DNA from: Planctomycetota bacterium
GTDB taxonomy: Bacteria; Planctomycetota; Phycisphaerae; Sedimentisphaerales; Anaerobacaceae
Reading direction: 5' to 3'
DNA: 7,289 nucleotides
NCBI GenBank assembly: GCA_022567055.1
Contig: JADFHU010000271.1
Coordinates: 1-7,289 of the forward strand
The translations under genes and the position numbers were made by a program. The notes beneath the pieces were generated by a model. That model made no database searches, was not told where the DNA came from, and saw only the letters and a list, made by a program, of their open reading frames with translations. This document shows, in pieces, positions 6,589 through 7,289 of the stretch (position 1 is its first letter; every line of letters begins with the position of its first letter).

Positions 6589-7289
6589 CACCGCTGTACT
6601 CACCCTCTACTGCAAAGACGTGAAGGGGATCGTCTACCATGTGTCCCACTTTATCTTCGAACGGGGCGGCAACATTTTGACCTCCAACCAGCACTACGAA
6701 GAACTGGACAGCCTGTTTTTCATGCGGGTCTCTTTCGATTGCAGCGACATCGAAATCACACGGGAGGCATTCCAGAACGACCTCGTGCAATTGGCGGAAC
6801 GCTTCGGCATGACGGTCAATCTGACCTTTAGCGATGAGAAGAAGCGGATGGCCATCATGGTCTCGGGCTATAACCATTGCCTCTATGACCTGCTGCTGCG
6901 ACGCCAGTATGGGGAGTTAGACTGTGAAGTCGCCTGCGTCGTCAGCAACCATACGGAACAGGCGGCGGTGGCGAGCAGTTTTGAAGTGCCCTACTTTCAT
7001 GTCCCAGTGACCAGGGAAACGAAGCACGAAGCCGAGAAAAGCATGATGGCCCTCTTTCGAGAACATCGGGTTGATTTCGTCGTGTTGGCGCGTTACATGC
7101 AGATCCTGACGCCGGTCCTATTGGATGCCTTTCCCTATCGCATCATCAACATCCACCATGGCTTCTTGCCGGCCTTCAAGGGGGCGAAACCCTATCACCA
7201 GGCCTACGAGAAAGGCGTCAAGATCATCGGCGCGACCAGTCACTATGCCACCCAGGATCTCGACATGGGCCCCATCATCGAGCAGGACA
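6569..7289 (+). CDS. purU: formyltetrahydrofolate deformylase, 3' end cut by window edge
   Basis: Open from ATG at 6569 to the right edge, 240 codons of an expected 280 or so. It hydrolyses 10-formyltetrahydrofolate to formate and tetrahydrofolate in the cytoplasm; in E. coli this balances the one-carbon pool and feeds formate to PurT. Residues about 5-85 form the N-terminal ACT domain (TLYCKDVKGIVYHVSHFI, then FFMRVSF). The formyltransferase domain starts near 92 (KRMAIMVSGYNHCLYDLL) and contains DFVVLARYMQILTP, IINIHHGFLPAF with the catalytic Asn and His, GAKPYHQAYEKGVKIIGATSHY, and DLDMGPIIEQD with the catalytic Asp. These blocks match E. coli PurU closely in order and spacing. An in-frame stop at 6521 and the absence of other start codons fix the start. 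The start overlaps the truncated methyltransferase by 20 bp, which implies translational coupling. The missing part is about 40 residues. Confidence 0.96.
   Translation, partial: MSAINCDTAVLTLYCKDVKGIVYHVSHFIFERGGNILTSNQHYEELDSLFFMRVSFDCSDIEITREAFQNDLVQLAERFGMTVNLTFSDEKKRMAIMVSGYNHCLYDLLLRRQYGELDCEVACVVSNHTEQAAVASSFEVPYFHVPVTRETKHEAEKSMMALFREHRVDFVVLARYMQILTPVLLDAFPYRIINIHHGFLPAFKGAKPYHQAYEKGVKIIGATSHYATQDLDMGPIIEQD

Overview
The window looks like a fragment of a moderately GC-rich chromosome from an environmental, probably uncultured, Gram-negative bacterium. The best lineage clue is the 2503-5010 gene. It joins a sorbosone/glucose-dehydrogenase-like beta-propeller, a helical-repeat middle and a C-terminal c-type heme domain, the architecture best known from Planctomycetes and Verrucomicrobia and also found in some Acidobacteria and other phyla. 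Two Tat-exported sugar enzymes beside it fit the same picture. The lineage call is an inference from gene families only; no rRNA or other marker gene is present.

Layout. Left block, minus strand: a Tat-signal TIM-barrel sugar isomerase/epimerase (1154-2215) followed 57 bp downstream by a Tat-signal Gfo/Idh/MocA NAD(P)-dependent oxidoreductase (1096 down to the window edge, 3' end missing). A 287 bp divergent intergenic region (2216-2502) holds clustered GGTC/GACC half-sites, a 20-bp-spaced direct repeat and a perfect 6-3-6 inverted repeat; it is the natural control point between the two arms. To the right, plus strand, lies the 835-residue heme-binding dehydrogenase lipoprotein (2503-5010). 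A 206 bp gap follows, holding a possible hairpin and a short open frame resembling the start of an IS110-type transposase. Then comes a plus-strand run of three genes: a proline-free coiled-coil lipoprotein (5217-6164), a short ICMT-like membrane methyltransferase that lacks its C-terminal part (6196-6588), and purU, formyltetrahydrofolate deformylase (6569 to the window edge, 3' end missing), whose start overlaps the methyltransferase by 20 bp.

How the genes may work together. The three genes around the divergent promoter region are all predicted to act outside the cytoplasm: a nicotinamide-dependent sugar oxidoreductase, a metal-dependent keto-sugar isomerase/epimerase, and a heme-bearing sugar-dehydrogenase-like lipoprotein. 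Pairing a Gfo/Idh/MocA dehydrogenase with an AP-endonuclease-2-fold isomerase is known from 3-keto-sugar pathways such as E. coli ycjS/ycjR, so a periplasmic oxidise-isomerise module for an unusual sugar or glycoside is a reasonable hypothesis. The substrate cannot be read from the sequence. The right-hand genes (coiled-coil lipoprotein, truncated methyltransferase, purU) look like an unrelated unit with a housekeeping one-carbon enzyme at its end.

No tRNA, rRNA, CRISPR array or intact mobile element was seen. I found no clear-cut novel system. The most worthwhile leads are the divergent operator cluster with its Tat/heme sugar module, the truncated methyltransferase fused by overlap to purU, and the possible IS110 remnant.
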